A stretch of DNA of 64,000 nt from Zygnema cylindricum (taxonomy: Eukaryota; Streptophyta; Zygnematophyceae; Zygnematales; Zygnemataceae): the NCBI GenBank assembly GCA_037447655.1, contig JBBHKE010001760.1:137646-201645 (forward strand), given 5' to 3'. The position numbers and the translations under genes were made by a program. Of this stretch, positions 31,887-43,259 are shown in pieces. The notes under the pieces are model-generated. The model made no database searches, was not told where the DNA came from, and saw nothing but the letters and a program-made list of their open reading frames with translations. How positions within the stretch are numbered: position 1 is the first letter of the stretch; each line of letters starts with the position of its first letter.

Positions 31887-33140
31887 TTATTCTCTAATGA
31901 CCTTGTCTCCTTGTGATTTGGTGCCGCTAAGTTTAGGTGTCAAAACTTTCTCTAAAGGTTTCTCAACAAATCTCACCTTTTTCTTTGTCCCTACCTCTAT
32001 CAAGATGTCCTCTTCTTCCTCCTCCTCTCTAGTGAACTTCTCATAATGACTCTCCTCCTCATAATCTTGAGCTCGTTTGGACTCATTAGCTCCTTTCCCC
32101 ATCCATTCCAAGTTCTCATTAAACTCCACATTTCTAGACTCTTTAACCCTTTTAGTAACTGGGTTGTAAATCCTATACTGCATAGAGTTCTCACTATATC
32201 CCACAAAATATCCTTCCCATGACCGTGCAGCAAACTTTCCCTCCCGATTTCTTTCCTCTATGTATCCTATAGCCTCACATCCCCAAATCCTTAAGTGTTT
32301 TACCGTAGGTATTTGTCCACTCCAAAGTTCCTCCGGTGTTTTGTTGCCCAAAGCAGAGTTTATTCTCCTGTTGGTAATATGGTTAGCTGCCCTGATTGCT
32401 TCTCCCCAAAGACGATGCGTGAGTTTCGTCGTATGGAGCATGGCTCGTACCATCTCTTGCAATGTCCGATTCTTCCTCTCTACTATTCCATTCGATTGTG
32501 GGTAATAAGGAGCTCTGAACTGCAGGTTAATACCCGTCTCTTTACAATAATCAGCAAAAACAAGAAATTCGCCTCCGCGGTTCGAGCGTAACGCCTTTAC
32601 CTGCCTCCCACTTTCCCTTTTAGCCATGACCACAAAGTCTTTAAATGTTTCAAGAGCGTATGACTTAGCCTTTAAAAGATATACCCATGTCTTCCTGCTA
32701 AAATCATCAACTATCACCATAATGTATTTATGTTTTCCAATGGTTTTTAGATGTTTATCCCCACAAAGATCTACATGGACTAGATTTAGAGGGGCATTCA
32801 CTTTGAATTGAAGATCTTTGACCGGATGAGGATTCCTTTTATGTTTCCCTTTTGTGCATCCAACACATCCAATGACCTTCTCTCTTGTTGCCACATCTAT
32901 TCCTCAAACTGCCCCATGACGAATCATCTCCTTAATGTTACTATCTGAAGTGTGACACATACGATGGTGCCACAACGTGAGGTCCTCCTTGTTGACCTCT
33001 GCCGAATGGAGATGACCTTCTTCATCCGCTGTCATATTTTCTGGTTTTCTCCAAATCAACCTACTTTGCATATTTTCAGTCACAATGCCTTCTACAAATG
33101 GTCGTGTTTTACTACTCAAAATGATTCTACCTCCTTCCAA
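31887..33140 (-). pseudogene. CopF GAG-pre-integrase and integrase
   Basis: LTLWHHRMCHTSDSNIKEMI (32904-33140), then the 335-codon frame 31887-32894: CVGCTKGKHKRNPH (zinc-binding Cys pair), NLVHVDLCGD (first Asp), MVIVDDFSRKTWVYLLKAKS, LRSNRGGEF, where Asn replaces the second catalytic Asp, and QSNGIVERKNRTLQEMVRAM (catalytic Glu intact). LRIWGCEAIGYIEERNREGK and GYFVGYSENSMQYRIYNP complete the C-terminal domain. A stop separates the first and second segments at about 32900. Confidence 0.9.
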
Positions 33141-33181
33141 GCATGTGGCTCTTCCTCCTTTCTTTTGAAGTTGTGGGACAC

Positions 33182-33745
33182 TTAAAAGATTAATGCACCC
33201 CCCGGATTATAAAGCATATTGTTAAAGCGTACTCTATTGACTCTAGTTTTCCCTTCCCTATCTTGTGTCGGTAGATCCAACCGTACTGTTCCCACTGTAT
33301 CGATGACCATCATCGAACCATTAGCCACTATGATGTATTTTGGTATAGTGAGTTTTCTAATGTCACTGAATAGTCCTGAATCTGAACACATGTGATGTGT
33401 GGCACCTGAATCTATGATCCAACCATTAAATTTTCCCTTACTCTCCTTGGCTCGTGTGTGAAATAGGATATCCTCCTTTTCCTGTGAATCCTCGATAAGT
33501 GAAACGAAAAATTCTTGATCTTGTCCCATTGGCCCATCCCCAACAAAATCCCCTCTACCAGTTGTGCTACTTCCACTCCCTCCATTTCCTCCACCTCTGA
33601 ACTGTCCCCCTCCGCGACTGTTTCCCTTGTTTTGATAACAACCGCGACTAGTGTGTCCCCATTTATGACAGATGTTACACTGTTTGCTCTTGTCTGGGCA
33701 TTCAAATGAGCCATGCCCAATCTCGTTACAATTGTAGCATGTCAT
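33182..33745 (-). pseudogene. CopF nucleocapsid (two zinc knuckles) and protease
   Basis: CYNCNEIGHGSFEC and CNICHKWGHTSRGC are two consecutive CX2CX4HX4C knuckles. A glycine-rich stretch follows, then the protease motif GWIIDSGATHHMCSD with an intact DSG, and VANGSMMVIDTVGTVRLDLP. This frame is open for 188 codons. Confidence 0.9.
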
Positions 33746-34761
33746 CTGAGAGGTATCACGTTGATATGAGCCTCTCCCTAGGCCCTGTGACCTGCCTCCT
33801 CGTCTAGGAGGTCCACCTCCTCCTCCCCTAGATCCCCTAAAGTTGAAAGCTCCTCTGTGAGCTTCCTCCTGGTAACTCGGATAAGATGACCCGTATTTTT
33901 TTCTTTCGATGTTGCCTTGTCCTTCTTCGTACTCTTCAAGTGGTTGATAGTGTATGCTATTGTCAGTTTCTCTCGCCCCTTGATGACCTCTTTTGCTACC
34001 TCAAACTTGCTTGGAAGACTCCTCATAAAAACAAACAACTTTTTTTTTTCTGTAGGGAAGTTATTGAGTGAGTTGAGATGTTCCATGATAACATTAAACC
34101 TTTTGACTCCATCATCAATGTACTCATTCTTCTTCATTCTAAACCCAATATACTCATACAAAATAATAATTTTCATTTGCCTCAAATCCATTTTCAAACG
34201 CATTTTGCAAAGGGGTTCAACAATCATAAGCCCTATCATGAGTTAGAAGATGTTCATGCATAGAACTAGCACAACTATGTATTATTGCGGTGGAGGCCGC
34301 CATATCTTTCTTCTCCCACTTCTTTGCATCGGCCGGATCCTCGGAAGGATTCGGTTGTGTTTCTTCCCCGATACCGATGTCCCAAAGTTTTTCGGTGTGA
34401 ATGCTCTTCGAATGTATCTCTTCCATATTGCATAGTTAGAACCCGTGAAGACAATGGTCATATTAATCACCTTAAGATCATCATCGTCCCTCTCCTCCTC
34501 TTCCTCATTTAGTTTAGATTTCCCCTTTTTGTTCTTTATATTCTTTGAATTGCGTGAGTCTCCACTTACTCCTCCATCTCCATCATCTTCTTTTGTTTTG
34601 AGAAACTCTTGAAAGCATTCAAACGTTCCTTCGTCCATCATCACATATTTCTCCCCCCATTCTTCATACTCATTATATTGTGTCCTTGTAACTTCTCCTC
34701 CACTAACTCCCCCACTGGCTCCTCCACTAGGTTCCACCGAGGATTTCCCTTTCTCCGCCAT
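33746..34761 (-). pseudogene. CopF gag
   Basis: The probable start ATG is at 34761 (minus), 21 nt after the primer site: MAEKGKSSVEPSGGASGG. FTGSNYAIWKRYIRRAF is the standard copia gag N-terminal motif. After a frameshift near 34410, KLWDIGIGEETQPNP and KKDMAASTAIIHSCASS follow. The frame 33778-34239 contains GFRMKKNEYIDDGVKRFNVI and LPSKFEVAKEVIKGREKL. It is frameshifted at least twice. Confidence 0.85.
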
Positions 34762-34782
34762 ACTGACAAATGCTGCCAGTAA

Positions 34783-34797
34783 CCCGCTCTGATAACA
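34783..34797 (-). promoter_or_regulatory. CopF primer-binding site (initiator tRNA-Met 3' end type)
   Basis: The minus strand reads GTTATCAGAGCGGG, close to TGGTATCAGAGC, the complement of the 3' end of plant initiator tRNA-Met. It lies 21 nt upstream of the gag ATG. This contrasts with the anticodon-arm primer sites of the other copia elements here. Confidence 0.75.
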
Positions 34798-35367
34798 ATT
34801 CAAAGATTACATACCAAATAATATACACACAAAACAATGGTGTTTTTTTAAAAGCATTCAATATATTAAGCACAATGCAAATACAACTCCTTTTTTTTCT
34901 TCATTTTACTTCTGACCTTTCTACGCCTCCTCAACAAGCTACGCCTCCAAAAGATTGATAACCACTAAGTCCCAACAAGTATATATATGTACACAACTAA
35001 TACGTGTAAGAGTCAACGCCCCGAAACATACAACCGAAAAACTGCGAACCGGTTGAACAACATGGTAAGACTCGAAAAGGTCAACCGTGAACCAACTTGA
35101 TCTACACGGTACGACTAGACTTTACGTGAACCAAAACGAACAAATTATTTCTATGTCACTTGTAGGGTACGACCAAAACTTGCGTGAAACGAAACGAACA
35201 AACATTTTATACGTCACTTCAAATATCCAGCGACGAAACTACTTCATCGCTAACTTCTACGTCAATTCAAATATTTAGCAATGAGACTAATTTCGTCGCT
35301 AGTTGTCGCTGCTTTAGCTACGAGAATATCTTGTCGCTAAGTAAGTGCTCAGTACAATAACCTAACA
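34798..35367 (-). repeat. CopF 5' LTR (probable)
   Basis: Placed between the primer site and TGTTAGG (minus strand, ending at 35367). The outer end is chosen only by its TG start; no second LTR is available for comparison. It contains repeated CGTGAA(A/C)C(A/G)AA(A/C)CGAAC segments at about 35100-35200. Confidence 0.4.
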
Positions 35368-35499
35368 ACTTACAGTAAGAGTTATGTAGAAATTAGAGAG
35401 TTTTGTATATTTTTATGGTAAGCTGAGTGAGAAAATTTCAAAAGATGAAATCTGTAAAGCATGGCAACAAATTTTTGAATCACTGATATTGTCGTTGTC

Positions 35500-36370
35500 A
35501 CAATTGAGCATGGCGTCACAATGTCAAAAAACCCTAAACATCTATAATGTCACATAAAACTAGACGTCTATAGTCCTCGTTGCATTTGTAGACGTCGTCA
35601 ATTCTTGTAATTTTTGTAGTCTTAATCGTCACAAGATGTACTCACGTCTACAACTATCACATTCCAAATTTTTTATTTCATTTTGGCACATGGGGACGCT
35701 CTTCACACTTGTATAAAAAGTCTTCACTACAGTCTAAAATAAGTCTTCAAAGTATCAATTACATAGGGAAACCCCATTATACTGTTAAATATTTCAAAAC
35801 GATTGACCTTTAGTAAGTAAAGACTCTACACGAAAAGACAAACCTACCTTAAAATAAAAGTAAAATCCTTGTTGGCAATCCAATTATTGCCTTTGAAACA
35901 TTTCACACAAATTCAGAGTGCAACAAAGCAGCGAAAGCATTCTTAAAATTTAGAAGAGAGAGAGCACTCCAGAGAAACCAATATTTTTTATAGTATTTTT
36001 TCCCACAAAATCTAAGTTACCCTCTCCCTCTAAGATTAAATAAATAGTGGTTCAAATGCGACATAACTACTTCAAACTAAATAACCAAACCAAATATAAA
36101 GTGCGCACTAAGAGCCTACTAATTAAATATCATCTACAATCCAAACAACATAGTTATAAAGTACTAAACCAAACGTACAAACAATACGTACACGCTGAAC
36201 AAATTCTACACAACCAACAAGTGAACTTGAGCGTTGCCAATCCGAATCTGCGCAAAACAAAGAATCTTCAAAATAATCTTAAACTAAATCAAACCAAACC
36301 CACAAATTTCGTAACAACAAAGTAGACGGCCGCGCGATAGACCGTGAGGTCCAATTACTATTTTGAACCT
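35500..36370. repeat. Dispersed repeat R1, copy 1
   Basis: Two modules in order. Module a (35500-35720) is rich in GTCACA and GTCTACAA, with AAACCCTAAACATCTATAATG and GACGTCGTCAATT. Module b (36230-36370) has CCGAATCTGCGC, AAAGAATCTTCAAAATAA and TAGACGGCCGCGCGA. Both modules occur in the same order at 41865-42250, and module a also at 40610-40830. Nothing coding is recognisable. Confidence 0.6.
35975..36050. repeat. ~75-bp direct repeat flanking CopG, left copy
   Basis: ACCAATATTTTTTATAGTAT through TTACCCTCTCCCTCTAAG and AAATAGTGG is matched at 38052-38128 (GCCAATACTTTCAATAGAAT ... TTACCATTTCCCTCTAAG). The pair brackets the CopG relic and may be decayed LTR ends. Confidence 0.5.
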
Positions 36371-36419
36371 AAAAACCCCTCTCTCAAAGTTGTAATCATT
36401 ACATCAAACTTAATTTGAG

Positions 36420-37990
36420 TCTCCTCCTGTAAAACAAATCATAAACCGCAACATTTGTCAACATATGAGCAGCTTCTTCCAATGAGGAAACGCACAAAAA
36501 CTCAATCTCCTTGGTTGCAACTAAATTGAGTAAAAAATGCTAATGAATCCTGATATGTATTTTAATTTTGAGAAAGACAAGATTCTTCACCAATTCCATC
36601 AAACTCATACTGTCTAAAGAGATTTTCAAACAACCAATCGTTATCCCCAATTCGCCAAGTAATTTTTTTATCCAAATCGACGCTTTATAAGTGTGACATG
36701 CGCCATATACTCCGCTTCTGTTCAACTTAATGCGATAGTCGGCTGAAAACGTGAGCTCCAAAAAACTGCCACGCCGGCAAAAACAAATGTTTCTTTGCAA
36801 TATTGCGCGTGGGACAATTTAATATCTCCATTATTGTACCTTAAAACTCCCACATTAAAAATATATCGTTAGTCACCCAAGCTTATGACTTTAAAACTTT
36901 CTTTAAAATGTAGATGTAGGTACTCCTTGAATTCCGCGATTCTCTTCAACTTGTCAAATATCATCTAAAAGTCATCCACGTAGATAGAAAATATATTTTG
37001 ATCCTCCCCTTCACCTTTTACGTAAACTCCAGAGTCTGAAACTGTTCGGTAGAAATTCAAATTTAGTGAGGACTTTGTGTAAACGTAATTACAAAGTCCT
37101 CAACGCTTGCTTAAGTGTGTACAAGGACTTTCGCAGTCGCCCTACCTTCCCTCCTTTGACACTACCCGTTTCCGGAACCTTCATGTAAACCTCCTCTACA
37201 TCAACATTGAAGAACGCTACATCTACATCCATTTGGTATATATGCTTATTGCATGCTTATTGCCAACAACGCCAATAGCAATAATCATCCTCAAAGAATC
37301 GAACTTCACTACCGGTGCTTATATTTCCGTATAATTTAATACTTCCCTTTGTTGAAAGCCCTTACACAAAAATTTAGTCTTATGCTTCACTATTTCCCCC
37401 GTTGCACCACTATTAGTTTTAAATATGCACTTCGCACTAATAGCATTCTAACTGTCCAGTAGGCTAACCTCCTCAAATGTATGCTTTTGGATAATAGAAT
37501 GAAGTTCTTTCTCCCACGCCGGACTCTAATGCTTCTCGTAATCACATGACTTTCGTGCTTCAGCATACGATTGCAGATCGCCCGGCTTATTTTCACTTAG
37601 TGAATACTATAAAAGGAAATCATCCTCTCTCACCGCCAAAATAAAGTAATACAAATTTTCCACATTTCCCTCACCATAAAAAAAGAGACGAGCCTGTTTC
37701 TTTCCTTTTTTTTTTGGCATACTTCTCCTCGGCACGAATTCTTTTTCCTCCTTTTCCGATTTCTTAATGAAATTCGGTCCACTCAATTTAGAAGACGACT
37801 ATTTCCGCGTGTCTGAAGACATGCATGAATTTTTTATTCGTGAATCCCCACCAGTGTTATCAAATTTTACATTTTCTACATTTTTTCCTTTCCCTCTTTT
37901 GACATTGGAGGTGGATTCCGGCTCAATTATGAAATCCGAAACCTCAATGTCACTAATGTCCCCAATGTCAAATTCCTTGTGAAAATCAAG
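36420..37990 (-). pseudogene. CopG: relic copia RT/RNase H
   Basis: Minus-strand remnants, heavily decayed. An RT start is recognisable at about 37350-37560 (QKHTFEEVSLLDS, AKCIFKTNSGATGEIVKHK and CKGFQQRE-like in shifting frames). An active-site FSIYVDDF lies at about 36970-37000. RNase H lies at 36540-36800: RSGVYGACHTYKASIWIKKL, KLLGELGITIGCLKISLDSM and MELVKNLVFLKIKIHIRIH correspond to the EAEY-AxKE-DNQSAxxLxKNPVFH-KHIDI region. Most catalytic residues are lost. Confidence 0.75.
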
Positions 37991-38125
37991 GTTAGATTAT
38001 AGCTTGGCCGACCAAGAAATCGTAGATAATTAATCCTCGTGAAAATCCACTGAAGCCAATACTTTCAATAGAATTTTTCCCCACAAAAGTTGAGTTACCA
38101 TTTCCCTCTAAGCTTTAATTGATAG

Positions 38126-39250
38126 TAGTGTCGCGTGTCGGGTAAATTCATATCGCGATAATTTTGATATTCGATATATCAAATATCAATCTAGCAGGCT
38201 CCTCGATATATTGTACCGAGACCAACATAAATTATCGTGAAATAATAATTTTTTAAATTTAATATTTTATATACCATGTTATTTTATAAAAAAAACAAAT
38301 GTTGTGATATGCCACGTACGACATGAATTCAGTTTTAAAATACACGCCGTAAAATGTAACAGAATAATAATTACTAGTTCTGTAATTCACATAATCACTT
38401 ATTTATGACGTACAAAACATCACTTACAAAATGTTCACACTAATTTAGTCAAAAGATAGTCTGATAAAAAAAAATTGCACACAGCATGTTTCAGGTTTTC
38501 AGCCAATAAGTGTTTTGCATTTTTTGAAGTGAAAAAAAATGAATTTTTATTACTATTTTTATTAATTTTGAGTAGCAGTAGGTAGAACCACCAGCCAATT
38601 GCTCTAGTTTAAGCAGTAGCGGCACCAATACTATATCGTGAATCGCTATTAGCGTTCAGTCGCTATTTACGGACCCCTTTTTTTTGACCGGAATTTTCAA
38701 ATATAATTGTTAATTATGTGTTGGAAAACCCTAAATTCCTTATTAGTTTTAATGATTTCTTTTAAATTCCCGAAATTCCCAAAAAACGTTCAAAACGCTA
38801 TTTATTTCATTATGCTAATAACGATTCACAGTGTACTAGCAGCACCACTAATATTAGCACTAGTACATCGCCAATCGTTATTATTGTATAAGTTTTTTTA
38901 GCGTATAGGAATAGTTACCGTTTTTAACGTTAATTAGGCATTTGGAAATATTCAAAAAAATCATGTACCCTAATTAAAAAATTTGGTTTTTTCTAAAAAG
39001 CATAGATAATTCTATTTGAGAATTTGAGAAAAAATTGGGGGGAACCGAATTAGTGTTCAGTACGCTAATAGCGATTGGCGGTGTAGCACGAATAGTTATA
39101 AAAAGGAAAAAAGTGAGTTTCGATATATCGCGATACGATAATATATTGCGATATTTAGTTTTTCCATACTTCAAAGCGAAATCGATTATCGGGTACCTAA
39201 AATTAGATACACATTGAATATCGGCAAATGGTCCTCGATACCCATCACTA
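38126..39250. mobile_element. Candidate hAT-like non-autonomous element with degenerate terminal repeats
   Basis: The left end TAGTGTCGCGTGTCGGGTAA and, inverted at the right end, TAGTGATGGGTATCGAGGAC match at most positions, followed on both sides by GATA/TATC-rich sequence with TATCGCGATA. The CAGTG/TAGTG-(N)GGGTATCG-type end is reminiscent of hAT superfamily terminal repeats. No transposase is present and I cannot find a clear 8-bp target duplication. Confidence 0.35.
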
Positions 39251-39289
39251 ACAAATAATACTTCAAATGTGACGTAAATACTACAATCT

Positions 39290-39660
39290 AAGGGTACTTT
39301 CGCATTTGCTAAAGTTACAGTTATATTTTGTCGTTTTCCTTCATAACTTAAAAAAAAACGAGAAATTTCGCAACCATACCAAAAAATTGAAGTAACCACT
39401 GTACAAGTCGCGTTACCTCGAAACTTTATGCGTACAGTAATTTTTGTAAAGCGCAATGCAATTTGTCGTCTAGCGCATTTCGACCCATTTTCGCGTCCTT
39501 CCAGCACATGTTTAAACTTTACATCAAATCACCTCGCGAGGTGATTTTAAATATAGTCCAATAAGGTGAGCGAGTAGGTAAATGCTTTCGCACGTGTCGG
39601 AAGTTTTTTCAATTTTTGTGCGCGGAGTAAAAAAAAATATAAAAATCCCCCTTTGCACAT
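39290..39660. repeat. Direct duplication R2, copy 1 (contains a 22-bp perfect palindrome)
   Basis: GGGTACTTTCGCAT, AGTTACAGTTAT, TTTGTCGTCTAGCGCATTTC, a palindrome centred on CCTCGCGAGG at 39526-39547, and CGGAAGTTTTTT recur in the same order at 39927-40270. The duplication offset is about 640 bp. Confidence 0.75.
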
Positions 39661-39926
39661 TTCCAGCTTGTGCGTACTGCTTTCCGTGCGCTAATTTCGG
39701 TACAGTGGACGTCTCTTTCAAACACAAGTGTCGTCACACATACGGCGTAGGAAAATTATTGGACACTTGTCGGCAAGTGGGAAGACGAAAAACGAAACCG
39801 CATTTTTGTGCGACAACGGAAGGTATTTTGGTGTTTCCACACGTCGACAATGTGGCGCACGGACATTACGAAGTCACAAAAAATATATAGTGAGCGGAAA
39901 GACGCCTCAAATTGAAGCCGAGTGTA

Positions 39927-40270
39927 AGGGTACTTTCGCATGTGCTGAAGTTACAGTTATTTTTTGTTGTTTTCCTCCATAACTTAGAAAAAATGAGAAA
40001 ATACGCAGCTGTACCAGAAAAATAAAATTAACACCGTACAAGTTGCGTTACCTTACAACTTCAAATGTACTGCAATTTGTCGTCTAGCGTAAAGCAGTTT
40101 GTCGTCTAGCGCATTTCGACCCAATTTCGCATCCTTACAGGTCATCTTCAAACTTTATATAAAATTACCTCGCGAGGTGATTTTAAATAAAGTTCTATGA
40201 GGTAAACGAATGGGCAGATGCTGTCGCACGTGCCGGAAGTTTTTTACAATTTTTGAGCGCAAAGTACCAA
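39927..40270. repeat. Direct duplication R2, copy 2
   Basis: Second copy of the 39290-39660 segment. It has an internal extra TTTGTCGTCTAGCG unit at 40075-40110. The palindrome at 40162-40183 keeps its centre but has one changed arm base (T for C). Confidence 0.75.
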
Positions 40271-42469
40271 TAAAAAACCCACCGCATGTTTCCAATCCGC
40301 GCGTGACTTTTTTACGTGCGTTTTTTTCCGTAAAGGGGTGGTGGAGGGGGTTCCGACCAACGGAAGCCATTTCGCAAAAGCGAAGTTCTTGAAAACGCCT
40401 CTCTCTCTCTTTCTCCCACTAACGGCTCTATCTTACAATTCTTGCAATGGAAGAAGGCAAGAAAGGTATCAAATGAAAGATCTTTAAAAAATATTTCTTT
40501 TGGCTGTCTTTTAGCTTTTTGTGGTGGCAAGTAGAGTGAGAATGGACTAAAAAAAAAAATCGAGAAACCATGGCGTAATTTTTTGGAATTTGTGACGTCG
40601 ACGCTATCATAAAAACGGGTGACGTCAAAATGCCACAAACCCTAAACATCTACAATGTCACAAGTATCTATACGTCTACAATTGTCTCTACTTTGTAAAC
40701 GTCATCAATTGTCGTGAGTTTTGTACGCGTCTACAATCGTCACAAATTACACCCACGTCTACATCCGTCACAATCTAAAGTTACAATTTCAGTTCTTTAC
40801 CTACGAATGCTCTAAAAGTTGTACGGAGAATCTTCGCTAAAATACAAAGTAACAAGACTAAGTTTTGGTTACATGCGAAGGTACCCTAACACTATCGAAT
40901 GTTTACCCTCGAAATCGTAAATTCGTACAATTTTTTATTGTAAATTTAAGTACAGTCTGCCCTAAATCTTGATGGTCCACCCTCGACATTAGTGACAAAT
41001 TTCTTCAATGTCACACCTCAAAAGTGTAATGACCTTGAATATCGTAAGAACCACCTCCTCTCACCTAGATCAATTCAACAACTACGCCAAGTTCCATCAG
41101 TCGAAAAGTGAGGTAGTTTACAAAAATCCGCACATATTCATTCCAAGGCGTACTACCTAATTTATTTTATACGTGAAACAACATTATAGAGAATCTTGCC
41201 AATACTCTTCAAAGATTTGGGAGGTAACACTGGCTGTCGGATATTCATTCGCGAGGCGTTCGCTTCATTTTTTTCTATAGGTAACAACCCTACATCTTTG
41301 CTGTAGGAGGTGGGTTATCCAGTCAGCTACATAAAAATTGAATCACGATACGTTGGACGATTAAGCTACGTGTGACGATGGACAACCAATGAAAAATCAC
41401 AAGATTTGTACATGGTATGTACCTTTCAAAATGCAATTGAAAATAAAAAAAAGTAATCTCGAAACGGTCATTCGTCGCGCTGATTCTGGCAACGCTCTTT
41501 CGTCACACTATTTCCAGCAAAGGATTTTGTCATGTTCGAAAAGAGGAACCCTAAAAAATGAGTTGGCGTAGAAGCCTGGCGTTTGCAAAAAGTACACAAG
41601 GTTTGTCGTATTATGACTTGGTTACACAGGTACATGGTACGCAAGTGAAGATTTGAAGTGAAATTTGTCGGTGAAAAAAAAATAAACGATATTCAATATT
41701 GGATCGTAGTTTACGTAGTGCCACTCAATTTAAAACACGTGGTTTACAAGCTTTACGTTGCAGGGTCTAAAGGTTCCGATGCCATTTCACGTCGAGCCGA
41801 CAATAGACGCGAAGTCAAAACGCATCTTCTTCAACCGTGAAACGGCACAGGCTGGAGGGCGGTAGGTCTACAATGTCACGAAAAGTCACGCGACGTCACA
41901 AGCAGTTACTAAAAATGACGTGGGTCATCACAGATTGTAGACGTTGACATCCGTCACGGGCATTGTTGACGTATACAATCGTCACGCCCTTAAGTGACAA
42001 TTTCGTTTGGTACACATAGGGACACCCGAAATCCGGGTCCGCCGGATCTGCGCTAAAAAACAAAAAAAATCTCTAAGTTTGAAGTACATAGAGACGCACC
42101 ATTAGACCGTCCCCAAACCGAATCTGCGCGGGACCAAGAATCTACAAAATAACCCAAAAATAAATCACACCGAGACCACTCACTTCGTAATCATAAACTA
42201 GACGGCCACGCGACAGACCGCGACGGCCGATTACAATTTTGAAGCTAACAACCTTTCGGTCAAAGAAAAGGCACGTGCCAAAAGCGTCAAACGGTCAAAG
42301 ACATGCTGAGTGTACTACAGTAGTGGAGATTGTACAAAAGGAACATGCTGACTGTACATATTGCGGGATACGACTTCATTTTTCTTCTAAATCGGAAATC
42401 TGCATTCCGAAAAGGGTTTCCGGAAAAGAAAATGACTTACCACAGTTGTCAAAATTTGACGCACTTGAC
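40271..42469. other. Intergenic repeat DNA without a supportable gene
   Basis: Contains further copies of dispersed repeat R1 (40610-40830 and 41865-42250). Short reading frames such as 40312-40638 have no recognisable domain and cross low-complexity DNA. Confidence 0.5.
41865..42250. repeat. Dispersed repeat R1, copy 3 (modules a and b)
   Basis: Same two modules as 35500-36370 but closer together. TCTACAATGTCAC, GACGTATACAATCGTCACG and ATAGGGACACCCG precede CCGAATCTGCGCGGGACC and TAGACGGCCACGCGACAGAC. Confidence 0.6.
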
Positions 42470-42666
42470 CGTATGTTTTGTCCGCCGCTACGCTCCAAAA
42501 AGTGTATTTTGTCTGTCGCTACGCTCCAAAAAGGTTAGACAGCCGAGCCGGTCGAGCTGTTTGGCGCCGTATGTTTTGTCCGCCGCTACGGTCCAAAAAG
42601 TGTATTTTGTCTGTCGCTACGCTCCAAAAAGGTTGACAGCCGAGCCGGTCGAGCTGTTTGGCGCCT
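42470..42666. repeat. Two near-identical 97/98-bp tandem units
   Basis: 42470-42568 and 42569-42666 both run from CGTATGTTTTGTCCGCCGCT to GAGCTGTTTGGCGC. Each unit itself contains two copies of a CGCTACG(C/G)TCCAAAAAG motif. The two units differ by one substitution and one indel, so the duplication is recent. Confidence 0.9.
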
Positions 42667-43081
42667 CTGTTTTTTGTTTTTTTGCGAAATGAATGGTACG
42701 GGAGCATTCATTTCGTCATCTCATTCACCATCCGTTTCTAGTGTGAATCCTGCAACTAACAGCGATACACGGTGTACCGTACATGTGTACGGCATACCAC
42801 TCCAGTCAATGGAACATCGAACGGTCAATTTTGGGCCAAAAAATATTGCGATTTATCCTGCGCTTTCCGATATTCAGCCGATATATGTTGAACTGCCATA
42901 CCGAAGGAAGATCGACACCTTGCTGTACCTTAAAATTTCCGTACAATTTAAGTACTGGGCAATAGTAATTACTAATTAGTAAACCGTGCCAAAGTCGGCC
43001 AGGGAGCTTCAAAATTTTCCTTCGTGCACACACACAGTCACAAAGCTTTCACTGCGCATGTGAGGGAAAGAAAGAAAACGT

Positions 43082-43192
43082 TTTTCCACAGTTTAAAAAA
43101 AAGATTTTTTTTTTCCACAGTTGTAAAAAAAGAAAAAAAAATTCCACAGTTTTCAAAAAATTAAAACGATTTTCCACAGTTTCCACAGGATT
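43082..43192. promoter_or_regulatory. Five TTCCACAG(T) motifs upstream of the host gene
   Basis: TTTTCCACAGTT recurs at about 43083, 43115, 43142, 43172 and (TTTCCACAGG) 43183, separated by A-rich spacers, 70-180 nt before the start codon at 43260. This is a candidate promoter or 5'-leader element, or a simple local repeat. No TATA box is obvious. Confidence 0.5.
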
Positions 43193-43259
43193 AAAAACCC
43201 TAATCGATACAGATCTTCACAAGCTTTTGCGACCGTGTGACGTGACCAGTTCGTACGCC

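Larger units (their letters stand above)
31378..35367 (-). mobile_element. CopF: minus-strand copia element, 3' half missing
   Basis: Read on the minus strand: probable 5' LTR (~35367-34798), canonical initiator-tRNA-Met primer site (34797-34783), gag, zinc knuckles, protease, integrase, and only the first ~50 residues of RT, where CopC's 3' LTR begins. It is clearly a different lineage from CopA/B/C/E: different gag, two zinc knuckles, a QSNGIVERKNRT integrase motif and a different primer-site type. The remainder of RT, RNase H and 3' LTR are not found left of CopC. Confidence 0.85.

Noticed and set aside
34282-34512. Plus-strand frames over 31.3-34.8 kb
   Set aside because: Shadows of the minus-strand CopF gag-pol, which has recognisable zinc-knuckle, protease and integrase motifs.
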